DNA from: Lusitaniella coriacea LEGE 07157
GTDB lineage: Bacteria; Cyanobacteriota; Cyanobacteriia; Cyanobacteriales; Spirulinaceae
Reading direction: 5' to 3'
Assembly (NCBI RefSeq): GCF_015207425.1
Contig: NZ_JADEWZ010000016.1
Location: 1-64,000 of the forward strand
DNA: 64,000 nt
In this document: in pieces, positions 16,808-28,108 of the stretch
Layout of the letters: each line of letters opens with the position of its first letter
Position numbering within the stretch: the stretch's first letter is position 1
Translations under genes and position numbers: made by a program
Notes under the pieces: model-generated
Told to the model about the DNA's origin: nothing
Database searches by the model: none
Seen by the model: only the letters and a program-made list of their open reading frames with translations

Positions 16808-19800
16808 ATGATCGATCTTCCTGGCTATCAAATTCTGGCTCTCATCTACGAAAGTGAGAACTCTGTCGTCTGCCGAGCGACTCGCACATCCGCTTCGCCA
16901 GAACTGCCAACAACAGAGCAGGATGATTGTCCCGTTATACTCAAATCCCTCAAACAAGACTATCCTACCGCCACAGAAATTAGCCGCTACGAACGGGAGT
17001 ACGAAATTACCCGTTCCCTTCAACTCGAAAACGTCGTCCAAGCCTATGATTTGTTAAAAATCGATAACACGCCAGTGATTGTCTTGGAAGATTTTGGCGG
17101 AGAGTCCTTACGCATTTTAATGACCTCCCAAAAATTAACCACACTCGGATTTTTGACCCTCGCCATCAAAATTTCAGAGAGTTTGAGAGCAATTCACGCT
17201 GCCAACATTATTCACAAAGATATTAACCCCTCCAACATCGTCATCAACCCCGCAACTGGACAGGTTAAACTGATTGACTTTAGCATCTCTACCGTCTCAA
17301 CTCGCGAAAACCCAACCCTTCAAAATCCCAACGCTCTCGAAGGAACCCTTGCTTATTTGTCCCCAGAGCAAACTGGCAGAATGAACCGTTCCCTCGATTA
17401 CCGCACCGACTTCTACTCTCTTGGTGCAACCTTTTACGAACTCTTAACTCAACGAGTCCCTTTTCCCGCAACCGACGCAATTGAATTAGTACATTGCCAC
17501 ATTGCCAGACAACCCGTTCCTCCCCATCAAATTAACCCAGAAATTCCTCGCGTTCTCTCAGACATCATTCTAAAATTACTCTCCAAAACTCCGGAAGAAC
17601 GCTACCAAAGTGCTTGGGGGTTGATTTCCGACCTGCAAGAATGCTTGAAGCAAGTGCAAACAAATGGGACAATTGAAACCTTTTCCCTCGGCACTCAAGA
17701 TATTTCCGACCGCTTCCAAATTCCTCATAAATTGTACGGCAGAGAACGAGAACTCGAACGGTTAAATCAAGCCTTTGAACGAGTGCGGCAAGGCAAAACG
17801 GAAATGATGTTAGTGGGGGGATATTCCGGTATTGGAAAATCGGTTTTAGTGCAAGAATTGGCAAAATCGATTGGAGTGAAAAGAGGGTATTTCATTTGGG
17901 GAAAATTCGACCAATTTCAACGCAGCATTCCCTATTCGGCAGTGGTAAATGCTTTTTCAGAATTAGTTCGTTTGTTATTAAGTGAAAGCCAAGAAAAACT
18001 CGATGAGTGGCGAGAAAAGCTCCTGGATGCCTTTGGCCCTAACGGTCAAATTATTATTGATGTTATCCCCGAAGTCGAACTAATTGTTGGTCCTCAACCC
18101 CCCGTACAGGAATTGGCACCCACCGAATCCCAAAACCGCTTCAATTTTGTTTTCCAAAACTTTATTCGCCTCTTTTGCCAGCCGGAACACCCATTAGTTA
18201 TTTTTCTCGACGATCTTCAGTGGGTCGATTCTGCCACGATTAATTTAATCAAATTAATGATGACCGATGAAGGGATGCAATATCTCTTCTTGATTGGCGC
18301 TTATCGGGATAATGAGGTCAACTCAACTCATCCATTGATGATGATGCTCGATAGCCTGAAATCCCGCTCCTTCGAGCTTGAGAACGATCCCAACGTTACT
18401 GCCGCGATCGATCGGATGACGCTGACTCCCTTGAACCTGGAGCGAATTTCCCAACTGATTGCCGACACCCTACACCGCGATCACGCGACCGTCAAACCCT
18501 TAGCCGAATTGATCGTTCGTAAAACCCAAGGCAATCCATTCTTTGTTAACGAATTTCTTAAAACTCTCTACCAAGAAAAACGCCTTACTTTTGACCCCGA
18601 AAGTATTCGCTGGCAATGGAATCTCTCGGAAATTGAAGCTCTCGACATCACCGATAATGTGGTCGAGTTGATGATTGGAAAATTGCAAAAACTCCCGGAA
18701 AATACTCAACAAGTTTTACAATTAGTCGCCTGTGTCGGCAATCAATTTGACTTAAATATTCTTTCCCTGATTTACGAAATAGAATCTTTTGAAACCTTTC
18801 AAGACTTGCTTCCCGCTCTCAAAGAAGGATTGGTCAAACCGGCATCAGAAGAAGAAGAAATCGAACCCGAACAAATTAATCCTTTCCTCGTTCTTAACTA
18901 TAAATTTCTACACGATCGCGTTCAGCAAGCAGCATATGCTCTGATTGATGATTCTCAAAAGCAAGCCGTTCACCTCAAAATCGGACGACTTTTACTATCA
19001 AATACGCCCCTACAATATCGCATCGAACGAGTGTTCGATCTGGTCGATCACTTAAATGTGGGTCGAGCGCTGATTGATGACGAACAAGAACAAATTGAAC
19101 TGTCAAACTTAAATTTAGAAGCTGGAAAAAAAGCAAAAGTTGCAACGGCTTACGTTGCCGCACGGCAATACTTAATTGCAGGAATGGACATTTTACCCCA
19201 AAACAGTTGGGATCAATATTATAAATTGAGTTTTGCGCTTCACAAAGAAAGGGCTGAGATTGAATACCTAAATAACGATTTTGATAGCAGCGAACACTTT
19301 ATCAATATAGCCTTAAAAAAAGCCAGATCGATTATTGAAAAAATTGAAATTTATAACTTATTACTGATTCAATACACCCTACGTTCCAAATACGAAGAAG
19401 CATTGAAAGTTGGGGGGAAAGCCCTAACTTTATTGGGAATTACATTGCCCACAGAAGACTTACAAGCCGGGATTGCCAAAGAATTAGAAACCACTTCCGA
19501 AATTTTAGGAGATCGCAAAATCTCTCAGCTTTTCAATCAACCCGAAATTCAAGACGAGCAGCAAGCCATAACATTACAGCTTTTAAACAATTTAGCCCCT
19601 TCAACTTATCTCGTTAATCCTCAAATTTGGACGATTATTATTCTCAAAGGGGTACAAATTTGCATTCAGTCGGGATACGCACCTGAGTCTGCTTTTTTCT
19701 ATCCCACCTACGGCATACTACTTGCCTCAATGTTTGCACGATATAAATCAGCTTATGAATTCGGTCAACTCGCACTTCAACTGAATCAAAAGTGGGGACA

Positions 19801-22237
19801 TCCTATTTATAAAGCTTGTGCTTCCCTGGTAATTTGTTTGAATTATTGGTTTAAACCCCTGAAAGAATCTAACCGAATTAGCAATGATGGTTATCAATCT
19901 GCTTTAGAATCGGGAGATTTGCAGTATGCAGGATATATGTTAAATAACAAATCTTTGAACTTTTTTATTCAAGGAATTGATTTAGCGCAATTGCTCCCGG
20001 AAGTCGAAAGTTATTTACAATTTGGCAAAAAAACAGAGAACCAGCTTGTTACCGATACATTAAAAGGGTTATATCTCATTCTTTCAAATTTGAGAAATCA
20101 AACCTCATCAGAACGTCCTTTCGATAGCAATGAGATTGAAGAGAAAGAATATATTGAAAACTTCCAAAAACAAAAAAACTTTTATTCCCTTTGCTTTTAT
20201 CAAATTTTTAAGCTCCAAGCATTATATATCTATGGCAATACTACAGCCGCTTTAGACTGCGCTTTATCGGCAGAAGAAATGTTGCCTTTCATTTTAGGAA
20301 CATTACCCGCAACAGAATACAACTTTTATTCATCATTGACTTTTCTAGCTGCGTACCCTGAAGCTTCAGAATCTGAAAAGGAAATTTATCGAAATAAGGT
20401 TGAAGAGAATCAAAAATCAATAATTGTTTGGGCAGATAATTGCCCGGATAACTTTCTGCATAAATATTTATTAATAGAAGCAGAAATTGCTCATTTATGG
20501 GGAAGTAACTCAGAAGCAATTGACTATTACAATCGCGCAATTGAGTCGGCTAAAGCCAATGGATTCGTGCAAAATGAAGCGTTAGGGAACGAACTCGCAG
20601 CAAAATTTTGGTTCCAAGAAGATAAGCCAAAATATGCAAAAGTTCATTTACAAGAAGCCTATTACAGCTATCGACGTTGGGGTGCAATACGAAAGGTTGA
20701 AAGCTTAGAGGAACGATATCCCTATTTGCGGAATCCATCATCTGGAAATATGAATTTACTCGATCCAAAAGTGACAGCAATTCACACTTCTCACGGTAGT
20801 GGTGGCGGGGAAGTTTTGGATTTAGCGACAGTTGTGAAAGCCTCACAAGCGATTTCTAGCGAAATTGTCTTAGATAAGTTGCTGGCAAATTTGATGGAAA
20901 TTTCAATTGAAAATGCAGGCGCACAAAAAGGGTTTCTCATTTTAGTGAGAGGTGGAGAATTATGGATTGAAGCGGAAACAGTTGTGGATTCGGAAGATAC
21001 GATCGTACAGCAATCTATCCCAGTAAAAAACTGCGACAAGTTACCCTTAACAATTATCAATTACGTGGAACGATTGCGTCAAGATATTGTATTGATCGAT
21101 GCCGCAACAGAAGGGCAGTTTACCAACGATTCTTACGTAGAAGCAAATTGCTTAAAATCAGTGCTATGTACGCCTATTGTCAATCAAGGAAAACTACTAG
21201 GTATTTTATATTTAGAAAATAATTTAACCACGGGAGTTTTCACCCCACAACGATTAGAAATTTTAAGGCTTTTGTCCGCACAAGCTGCCGTTTCCCTAGA
21301 AAATGCTCTCCTCTACACTTCTGTCGAACAAAAAGTTCAGGAAAGAACTCAGGAATTAAATAAAAAAAATGGTCGCCTCGAACAAACGCTACACGAATTG
21401 CAACGCACCCAAGCACAACTCATTCAAAGTGAAAAAATGTCGGGTTTGGGACAAATGGTAGCAGGCGTTGCCCACGAAATCAATAATCCCGTGAGCTTCA
21501 TTTATGGCAATCTTCCCCCAGCCAGTACTTACGTTCAAGAATTATTAGGACTCATCCAACTCTATCAAGAAGAATACCCGCAACCGACTCCCGCGATCGC
21601 GGATACTATTGAAGAGATCGATCTCGATTTTCTCGCAGAAGACTTGCAAAAACTGTTAGGTTCGATGAAAGTAGGAGCCGAACGGATTAATAATATTATT
21701 CTCAGCTTGCGCAACTTCTCGCGATTGGACGAAGCAGAGAAAAAACCCGTTGATATTCATGAAGGAATCGACAGTACGTTAATGATTTTGCAACCTCGAT
21801 TGCGAGCATCTGGGGAGAAAGTTGGTATTAAAATTATCAAAAACTACGCTCAACTCCCCAAAGTCAATTGTTACGCCTCGCAACTCAATCAGGTGTTCAT
21901 GAATATTTTAAGCAATGCTATCGATGCGCTAGAAGAGTCTTGCCTTGCGGGGGAAATTCAATCGCCTCAAATTCGCATCCGAACGATGTTGATGGAAGAC
22001 CCCAAACTGGGGCAAGATAAAATTTTAATTCGCATTGCGGATAATGGTTCTGGGATGAGCGAGAGCGTCAGAGCGCATATTTTCGATCCTTTCTTCACCA
22101 CAAAACCCGTCGGAAGCGGTACGGGGTTGGGATTGTCCATTAGTTATTCCATCGTAGTCGAGCGTCACGGGGGCGAGTTAAACTGTATTTCGACAGAGGG
22201 AAAAGGAACCGAGTTCGCGATCGCGATTCCTCGTTAA
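16808..22237 (+). CDS. Ser/Thr kinase-AAA ATPase-GAF-histidine kinase fusion
   Basis: This is a giant signalling protein of 1,810 residues (HstK-like architecture). A Ser/Thr kinase domain occupies about residues 1-270, with the catalytic loop HKDINPSNIV and metal-binding IDFSIST (Gly of DFG replaced by Ser). An AAA/STAND ATPase module follows with Walker A GGYSGIGKSVL near 337 and Walker B VIFLDDLQWVD near 465, then a long helical TPR-like region to about 1330. A GAF domain spans about 1340-1500. The C-terminus is a histidine kinase with H box AGVAHEINNPVSF (His near 1555), G1 DNGSGMSE and G2 GTGLGLSIS. ATG 16808 is preferred over TTG 16802. It stands alone. Its ligand and partner regulator are unknown. 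The kinase half is paralogous to the sensor kinase at 4.5-6.6 kb. Confidence 0.95.
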   Translation: MIDLPGYQILALIYESENSVVCRATRTSASPELPTTEQDDCPVILKSLKQDYPTATEISRYEREYEITRSLQLENVVQAYDLLKIDNTPVIVLEDFGGESLRILMTSQKLTTLGFLTLAIKISESLRAIHAANIIHKDINPSNIVINPATGQVKLIDFSISTVSTRENPTLQNPNALEGTLAYLSPEQTGRMNRSLDYRTDFYSLGATFYELLTQRVPFPATDAIELVHCHIARQPVPPHQINPEIPRVLSDIILKLLSKTPEERYQSAWGLISDLQECLKQVQTNGTIETFSLGTQDISDRFQIPHKLYGRERELERLNQAFERVRQGKTEMMLVGGYSGIGKSVLVQELAKSIGVKRGYFIWGKFDQFQRSIPYSAVVNAFSELVRLLLSESQEKLDEWREKLLDAFGPNGQIIIDVIPEVELIVGPQPPVQELAPTESQNRFNFVFQNFIRLFCQPEHPLVIFLDDLQWVDSATINLIKLMMTDEGMQYLFLIGAYRDNEVNSTHPLMMMLDSLKSRSFELENDPNVTAAIDRMTLTPLNLERISQLIADTLHRDHATVKPLAELIVRKTQGNPFFVNEFLKTLYQEKRLTFDPESIRWQWNLSEIEALDITDNVVELMIGKLQKLPENTQQVLQLVACVGNQFDLNILSLIYEIESFETFQDLLPALKEGLVKPASEEEEIEPEQINPFLVLNYKFLHDRVQQAAYALIDDSQKQAVHLKIGRLLLSNTPLQYRIERVFDLVDHLNVGRALIDDEQEQIELSNLNLEAGKKAKVATAYVAARQYLIAGMDILPQNSWDQYYKLSFALHKERAEIEYLNNDFDSSEHFINIALKKARSIIEKIEIYNLLLIQYTLRSKYEEALKVGGKALTLLGITLPTEDLQAGIAKELETTSEILGDRKISQLFNQPEIQDEQQAITLQLLNNLAPSTYLVNPQIWTIIILKGVQICIQSGYAPESAFFYPTYGILLASMFARYKSAYEFGQLALQLNQKWGHPIYKACASLVICLNYWFKPLKESNRISNDGYQSALESGDLQYAGYMLNNKSLNFFIQGIDLAQLLPEVESYLQFGKKTENQLVTDTLKGLYLILSNLRNQTSSERPFDSNEIEEKEYIENFQKQKNFYSLCFYQIFKLQALYIYGNTTAALDCALSAEEMLPFILGTLPATEYNFYSSLTFLAAYPEASESEKEIYRNKVEENQKSIIVWADNCPDNFLHKYLLIEAEIAHLWGSNSEAIDYYNRAIESAKANGFVQNEALGNELAAKFWFQEDKPKYAKVHLQEAYYSYRRWGAIRKVESLEERYPYLRNPSSGNMNLLDPKVTAIHTSHGSGGGEVLDLATVVKASQAISSEIVLDKLLANLMEISIENAGAQKGFLILVRGGELWIEAETVVDSEDTIVQQSIPVKNCDKLPLTIINYVERLRQDIVLIDAATEGQFTNDSYVEANCLKSVLCTPIVNQGKLLGILYLENNLTTGVFTPQRLEILRLLSAQAAVSLENALLYTSVEQKVQERTQELNKKNGRLEQTLHELQRTQAQLIQSEKMSGLGQMVAGVAHEINNPVSFIYGNLPPASTYVQELLGLIQLYQEEYPQPTPAIADTIEEIDLDFLAEDLQKLLGSMKVGAERINNIILSLRNFSRLDEAEKKPVDIHEGIDSTLMILQPRLRASGEKVGIKIIKNYAQLPKVNCYASQLNQVFMNILSNAIDALEESCLAGEIQSPQIRIRTMLMEDPKLGQDKILIRIADNGSGMSESVRAHIFDPFFTTKPVGSGTGLGLSISYSIVVERHGGELNCISTEGKGTEFAIAIPR

Positions 22238-22303
22238 ACTCTTATTGGGGTAACTATCCAATAGGGACACAGCATTGCCATATCCCTATAATCTTAGTTA
22301 TTG

Positions 22304-23047
22304 TTACTTTATCTCACTTTGCCGTTTGCGACGGAGCGAACCCATCCCGACAATCCCTAATGCTAAAAACCCAAGTGTTGAGGTTGGTTCGGGAACTGTT
22401 TCAAGCTTCAATTGAGCAAAAGAAACAATCGAATCGTCGGCGTAGCTAAACGGAATAACGTTTTCAGCATTAGACACGGTAAATGTTTGACCGCCTCCAA
22501 GTCCAATAGAACTACCTACAGTAGACTGTAGGCTACCGAGAATTCCTGCTGAAGTGAAGCCATTTTTGAGCAAGTCTAATTGCACCGTGCCAATCTTACC
22601 AACCGCAGGAATTCCAGCGATTTGTGGGACACGAATCGAACCAACTCCAGGAATGCCCAGACGGTCGGTAGTAATCAAGCCACTTTTCGGCGATAATGTT
22701 AAAGTCAACAGGGCAAATTTGAGCCGTCCGGAATTCAGGAATTTATTAAGATTGGGAGCATTTGTAAAATCAAATCCCCACGTTGTGAGTTCATCAATTC
22801 CATTGCCTAATGTTGAATTTCCACCACTACGGGTAATGGTAAAATCTCCATTCTGGGTACTGGTTTGACCGTCCAGTGGTGCATTGAAAATTTGAGTAGG
22901 TTCCGTAGAACCAGAAACAGGATTAGAGATAATAGAAGCAGCATTAACTTTTCCTGGATTTAGAGCGCTAAAAGCAACCAAGAGTGCCGTCACCACTAGC
23001 CCATTTTTTCCCGTAACAAAGTGCTGTGTTGTAGATTGAATTCTCAT
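22304..23047 (-). CDS. PEP-CTERM sorting-signal surface protein
   Basis: This 247-residue exported protein has a signal peptide at the N-terminus (KNGLVVTALLVAFSALNPGK, cleavage near VNA-ASI). The C-terminal exosortase signal is VPEPTSTLGFLALGIVGMGS followed by the basic RRKRQ. Between them is a beta-rich, Gly/Ser/Thr-rich domain that I cannot assign. Exosortase would remove the tail and release or anchor the protein at the surface; no exosortase gene is in the window. The ATG at 23047 was chosen because GGAG stands nine bases upstream; the open frame runs on to 23125 but the added 26 residues precede the signal peptide and are not needed. It is convergent with the large signalling gene. Confidence 0.85.
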   Translation of the reverse strand: MRIQSTTQHFVTGKNGLVVTALLVAFSALNPGKVNAASIISNPVSGSTEPTQIFNAPLDGQTSTQNGDFTITRSGGNSTLGNGIDELTTWGFDFTNAPNLNKFLNSGRLKFALLTLTLSPKSGLITTDRLGIPGVGSIRVPQIAGIPAVGKIGTVQLDLLKNGFTSAGILGSLQSTVGSSIGLGGGQTFTVSNAENVIPFSYADDSIVSFAQLKLETVPEPTSTLGFLALGIVGMGSLRRKRQSEIK

Positions 23048-23305
23048 AGAAGCGAACTCCAAAATTAAAGAGGGCGAACAAAGGGATTTATCCTTATGAA
23101 TGTTTTCCCTATCAGTACCTATCACTCCGTCTTAACCTTGGACTTTTATGCGAAATCTTCTATTAATTAATATTTTGTAACATTTTCATTTAGGATGTCT
23201 TGAAATGCCCTTAATACTAATGTTTGGAATGCCAAAATGAAAAAATCCCTGTGACATTACACGCCACAGAGATATCAAAATTCAAGGTCAACCCGTAGAG
23301 ATGAA

Positions 23306-26300
23306 TTAACGAACGGTTTCTTGCAACTGCTGTCCGCATCCCACTCGACTCGCTGGAATCTGTGCCACCAACACCACATTTCCCTTCTCGTTCACCACCC
23401 ATCCTTGCGCCTCCACCAACGGTTCAGACGAGTTCTCAGACCAAGATTTAGGCAGTTGCACGTCCTCCCAAACATCATCGCTAGTGAGGGGGTCGTAGGG
23501 GGTTTCCGGTATTCCTCCTCGTCCCATATCAATCAAACTCACGTTGGTTTGTCCCCCTGTTGCCTGACACCCTTGAATCAGTCTGGGGGAAAGAACATTT
23601 TGAGGCAAAGGAAAACTCGGTTGCTCCTCCGTATTCACCTCCACAATCCCATCAATTCCCAACGCCGAACTGGCAGTAAAATCGCTTTCCGGGGTGCGCT
23701 GACCGCGAAACTGACGGAATCCAAAGATTCCCTTTGCTGTCGCAAAAATTTCTCCTCCCTGTCCCCCAACCGCACTGGCAACAACATCGCTATTTTCCGA
23801 GAGAATTGCTAGCACTAAACCGCCAACATCCATCGTAATATTGCCCCCATTCGCCAAACCGAACGCTTCGGCTGAAATCTCGCTGTTGAAACGCATCAGA
23901 ATTGAATTAGCGACTTGCAAGCGAATATTTCCCCCTTGACTCGCTGCTGTGGTGGCGCGTAGCAGTCCTTGGTTGTTGAGGTAAATTGAATTTGCAGCAA
24001 TTTCCAAATCGCCAGAAATTCCCGTTCCGCTCCCACTAACCGTAATTTGTCCGCCATTTTCAACACGCAAATCACCCGTTTGAATCTGAATGCCTCGCGC
24101 GTTACCCGTACCGCGACTGTCGAAGAACAATCCCCCCCCATTGCTCACTTCCACTGAATTGGGAGCATTGACCGCTAATACGCCACCTCGTCCCGAACCG
24201 GAAGTTGCCGCAGAGACTTGTCCGCCATCGCTCACCCGTAACCTGGGAGTGTTAATCCTCAACTCTCCTGCATCCCCAGAACTGGTGGAGTCGAAAAAGA
24301 GACGACTGGGTAAACTCCCATCAGGAGAAGTGCCAAGGACTTCCACAAAATTGCTCGCATTTACCTCTAATGTTCCCGCCTGTCCCGTACTCGTCGTATT
24401 GGCAGACACTTCACCGCCACCGCGTACTGTTAACTGGCGAGTCAAAATGTTTAAGTCGCCGCCATTTCCCGCACCGTTGGTAAACGCCGTTAGCCGACTG
24501 GGTTGACCGCTTGCTGAAGTTCCGGCAATTTCGACATCACTGGCTCGAACGGTAATCGTACCGCCTTGACCCGTGTCAGACGTGCTGGTTGTGACTTCAC
24601 CGCCATCCCGAATGCTCAATTGGGGAGTGGTGAGTTGCAAGTCTCCCGCATTCCCCGTACCGCTGGAGTTCGCAAAAATTCCGCTCGGAACCGTCCCATC
24701 CGCAGAGGTTCCAACCACCTCCAAAAACTCTGAAGCATTGATGTTTACCGTTCCTCCCAAGCCGTCACCTGCTGTTGCTGCACCGAGTCGCGAGCCGTTG
24801 CGAATGCTTAGTTGAGCAGTGTTAATCGTTAAATCGCCAGCATCTCTGGCTAGGAGACCATCCACTGAAATGGTGGCTCCATCAGTAAGATTAACGCGAT
24901 TGGCATTGATTGTTAGCGCGCTTCCTTCATCTCCAGCCGTAGAGGTTACTAATAATGCCCTTCCTTGCAAGTCTACAGTGGTCGCATTAACGGTCACTTT
25001 TCCGCCATTGCCTGTGGATGTAACATTAGAACCCGTACCCGCACCTGCACCATCGCGAATGACGAGCTGTCCTGTATTAATGGTCAGATTGCCTGCTGCT
25101 CCCCTTCCTTCCGTTGAGGTTCCCACACCCGTTACTAAATCTAATACAGACGGTATTATTCCTAGGTTAAGCGCAGGGGTAAATGCTCCGGGTTGGTTGC
25201 CAATCAGTTGAACGGATTCAGAGGCATTAATGGTTACATCCCCGCCATTTCCGCTAGCATTTGGGAAAGAAAGGGTGGAAATTCCAGCTTCTAAGTTAAA
25301 TCCAGGTTGGTTTTGCACTCTTAAACGGCGAGTATTAACGCGAATATCACCAGAATCGCCGCTTCCTTGAGTGATAGCGGACAAGCTTGAGCTATTGAGA
25401 ACTTCTACTTCTTCAGCATTGATAAAAAGATTGCCACCCCTCGCCGAACTATTCGGGTCTGTGCGTGTGTTGATACGACTGCGATTGAAGGAGACTCTGC
25501 CGGGGGAGTCAATTGTAATATTGCCTGAACTGCCTGCACCCGCAACACTCGTTTCAATGTTGGTGTTGGCAAAGTCCACTGAAGGAGCAAAGATGCGAAT
25601 ATCGCCGCTATTGCTGCCGTTTGTGCGACTGCGAATGAGGGCATTCGCAATGGTAACAAATCCTTCTTGACTGGTTAGGGTAATTTCTCGACCATCCGTA
25701 AAGAGATTACCTGTATTAATTTGATTTGCTTGGAGGTTGATGGAAGCGTCATCTATTCCAGTTAGGGTAAAGCCTGTTGTATTAATCGAACCTAAACCAG
25801 TGGGAGAGAGTAACGTGATGGGGTCTTGAAAAATAACATCTCCCGCTAGCGTGATTGTCCCGCTCCCATCTGCACGCCCGATAATGATAGAACTCAATCC
25901 GTTCCGTAGGGTAGCAAGGTCCCGTGCTGTTAGTTCTAGAGCGTCTGTGTTGTTGGTAACTCCACCAATAATGATATCGCGATCGCGCGCGATCGGTTGC
26001 AGTCTGAGGATGCCACCTCGAACCGATCTTCCAAGGTCGATTTCACTGCTCGTTAGCGAAATATCTCCATCTCCGAGAACACCTGTTGCAACCAGTCCGT
26101 CTCCGATATTAATTCTGTTGGTCGCTTCAAGTGTAATCTTTCCCCCACTCCCACGGCCGCCCGCGCAGGTATTTTGCGAACCGGAACAAGCCATAATATT
26201 GCCGGGAGTCCCCCCAAAAATCGCGGTATTGATTTCACCACCACTCGTAATAGTAATATCCCCACTGCTAACCGTCCCGATAGATTGAACGTCATCTACA

Positions 26301-27991
26301 AAAAAGTTGCCCCCTGCGTTGATAAAGATATCGCCACCATTCCCATCTTGGGTGAACGTCGCGATATCGCCACCATCAATAACAAAATTGCCCCCTGCAT
26401 TGACGTTAACGTCTCCAGCATTGCCCATCCTTGCGCCTTGCCAAACTGTGACAATTTGCGTCACGGTGATGTTTCCTGCTGCATCTAGCGTTACATTGCC
26501 CCCATTGCGACCATCAATTGTCGTATTTGATGAAACGCTCCCGGCTTGAATTTGATTGCCACGGATAGAAATGTTGCCACCCCTCGTCACAATTGATTGC
26601 CCAACAACCGAACCATTTCCATTGTTATCGGTATCGGCAATCAGGGAGACATTTCCGCCATTTGTATTAATATTCGCGTTGAGATTGATATTATTCCCTG
26701 CTTCAGCTGTCAATCCAATCCCCGGATTAACAATATTGACTGTGGCATTAAAGTTAATGTCGTTAGTAGCTTGTAAAATGACGTTGGCTGTTGCTGCATT
26801 AATTAGAGCAACATCAATGGTATTCGGGGGAATATCTGGATCTGTTGCACTGTTAACTTGATTTAAGTTGGTAAAGCTTCCTACCCCATTTTGAACGGTA
26901 ATATTCGTTGGGTCGAGTAACAAGGTTCCAATCGTGCCATTAGGAGCTAGGGTATTAACATCGCCCTCAAAACTTAAAGACTGCAATCCTGAAACTTCAA
27001 CAAAGCCCCCATCACCACTATTTAGCCCGCCACGAGCATTAATGGTTCCGTAAAACTGAGTGGTTTTATCTGCCCAAACAATTACTCTTCCGCCATTTCC
27101 ATCGCGCAACGCATCGGCATTAATGACAACATTTTCGCCAACAAAGGTTTCTGTTGCATTGGGGACAATACCATTCCCTTGATAGTCTCCTCCAATTAAA
27201 ACAATTCCGCCTCCGTTCTCGGAAGAAACATTGATATTTGCTTGTTCCAAAAGGTTGACGTATGTTCCTAATACTTCAATAGTTCCGCCTGGTGCATTGA
27301 GCGTTCCAGTCTGATTGACAGTTCCGCCAAACAGGGTGAGTTTTTGTCCCGTCCTTACACTTAAATTGCCTGCATTTTCAATTTGCCGCGAGGGGTCATT
27401 TGCGCCGTACTGCAATCCTGGCGTGACGTTGAGGGTTAGGAGTGGCGGAGATGTGGGGTTGGTGGTACTGAATTCGTAACCGTCTAATAGGAGGCTATCG
27501 GAAGTGGTTGCGAGGAACGAACCGGAAATATCCAATTGTGCGTTTTCCCCGAAAAGAATGCCGTTAGGATTGATGAGAAAGAGGTTGGCAACCCCGTTGA
27601 CTCCCAAGGTTCCCAAAATGTTGGATGGGTTGCTTCCGGTGACGCGGGTGAGGATGTTTGCAATGCCTGTGGGGTTGCTGAAATAAACACGCTGTAGGTT
27701 GCCGACGTTGAAGTCGCTGAAGCTGTGGAAGAGGCTACTACCGCGTGCTGCGCCGCCTTCGATGAGTTGGGTGGGGAGTCCGTTGAGGGTGGCGTTGGGG
27801 TTAACGCTGGAAGATTCTGCGCCTAATGTGTTGTCGGGGGTGAGTTGCGCGAGTGCGCTGGGTGCGGTGCAGATACAGCAGGAGAGGGTGAGGAGGAAAA
27901 GTTGGATATGATGAAATTTTGCTACACGGGACTGATGGGGAGAGAGATGCGTGACATTGTTGACACAATTTTGTCGAATTTTCCAAAACAT
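23306..27991 (-). CDS. Filamentous haemagglutinin-like exoprotein (TpsA)
   Basis: This is a very large secreted protein of 1,561 residues. A signal peptide (LFLLTLSCCICTAPSALA) ends near residue 48, then comes the TPS/haemagglutination-activity domain (about 50-300) with the diagnostic NLFLINPNGILFG and FLATTSDSLLLDG. A long right-handed beta-helix follows, made of short repeats such as GNGGDVTINAS and GGTIEV. The C-terminal 100 residues contain paired Cys and the tail AQGWVVNEKGNVVLVAQIPA, closely similar to the tail of the exoprotein at 43.4-47 kb. It should cross the outer membrane through a TpsB pore and act in adhesion or at the cell surface. No TpsB gene is adjacent; the one at 47 kb may serve both. 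ATG 27991. Confidence 0.92.
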   Translation of the reverse strand: MFWKIRQNCVNNVTHLSPHQSRVAKFHHIQLFLLTLSCCICTAPSALAQLTPDNTLGAESSSVNPNATLNGLPTQLIEGGAARGSSLFHSFSDFNVGNLQRVYFSNPTGIANILTRVTGSNPSNILGTLGVNGVANLFLINPNGILFGENAQLDISGSFLATTSDSLLLDGYEFSTTNPTSPPLLTLNVTPGLQYGANDPSRQIENAGNLSVRTGQKLTLFGGTVNQTGTLNAPGGTIEVLGTYVNLLEQANINVSSENGGGIVLIGGDYQGNGIVPNATETFVGENVVINADALRDGNGGRVIVWADKTTQFYGTINARGGLNSGDGGFVEVSGLQSLSFEGDVNTLAPNGTIGTLLLDPTNITVQNGVGSFTNLNQVNSATDPDIPPNTIDVALINAATANVILQATNDINFNATVNIVNPGIGLTAEAGNNINLNANINTNGGNVSLIADTDNNGNGSVVGQSIVTRGGNISIRGNQIQAGSVSSNTTIDGRNGGNVTLDAAGNITVTQIVTVWQGARMGNAGDVNVNAGGNFVIDGGDIATFTQDGNGGDIFINAGGNFFVDDVQSIGTVSSGDITITSGGEINTAIFGGTPGNIMACSGSQNTCAGGRGSGGKITLEATNRINIGDGLVATGVLGDGDISLTSSEIDLGRSVRGGILRLQPIARDRDIIIGGVTNNTDALELTARDLATLRNGLSSIIIGRADGSGTITLAGDVIFQDPITLLSPTGLGSINTTGFTLTGIDDASINLQANQINTGNLFTDGREITLTSQEGFVTIANALIRSRTNGSNSGDIRIFAPSVDFANTNIETSVAGAGSSGNITIDSPGRVSFNRSRINTRTDPNSSARGGNLFINAEEVEVLNSSSLSAITQGSGDSGDIRVNTRRLRVQNQPGFNLEAGISTLSFPNASGNGGDVTINASESVQLIGNQPGAFTPALNLGIIPSVLDLVTGVGTSTEGRGAAGNLTINTGQLVIRDGAGAGTGSNVTSTGNGGKVTVNATTVDLQGRALLVTSTAGDEGSALTINANRVNLTDGATISVDGLLARDAGDLTINTAQLSIRNGSRLGAATAGDGLGGTVNINASEFLEVVGTSADGTVPSGIFANSSGTGNAGDLQLTTPQLSIRDGGEVTTSTSDTGQGGTITVRASDVEIAGTSASGQPSRLTAFTNGAGNGGDLNILTRQLTVRGGGEVSANTTSTGQAGTLEVNASNFVEVLGTSPDGSLPSRLFFDSTSSGDAGELRINTPRLRVSDGGQVSAATSGSGRGGVLAVNAPNSVEVSNGGGLFFDSRGTGNARGIQIQTGDLRVENGGQITVSGSGTGISGDLEIAANSIYLNNQGLLRATTAASQGGNIRLQVANSILMRFNSEISAEAFGLANGGNITMDVGGLVLAILSENSDVVASAVGGQGGEIFATAKGIFGFRQFRGQRTPESDFTASSALGIDGIVEVNTEEQPSFPLPQNVLSPRLIQGCQATGGQTNVSLIDMGRGGIPETPYDPLTSDDVWEDVQLPKSWSENSSEPLVEAQGWVVNEKGNVVLVAQIPASRVGCGQQLQETVR

Positions 27992-28108
27992 GAGTGAATT
28001 TTTGGGGATGAGGGAACGAAATTCAACGCAACACCCTGTAGCGAGAATAACACTTTGCTGTGGTAAAGTAGCTCAGTTAAGAATTAATTTAAGCAATATT
28101 ACTGGTTT

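Noticed and set aside
24090-26861. Numerous plus-strand frames opposite the large haemagglutinin-like gene
   Set aside because: They are antisense shadows of a repetitive, stop-poor gene; the minus-strand frame has signal peptide, TPS domain and family tail.
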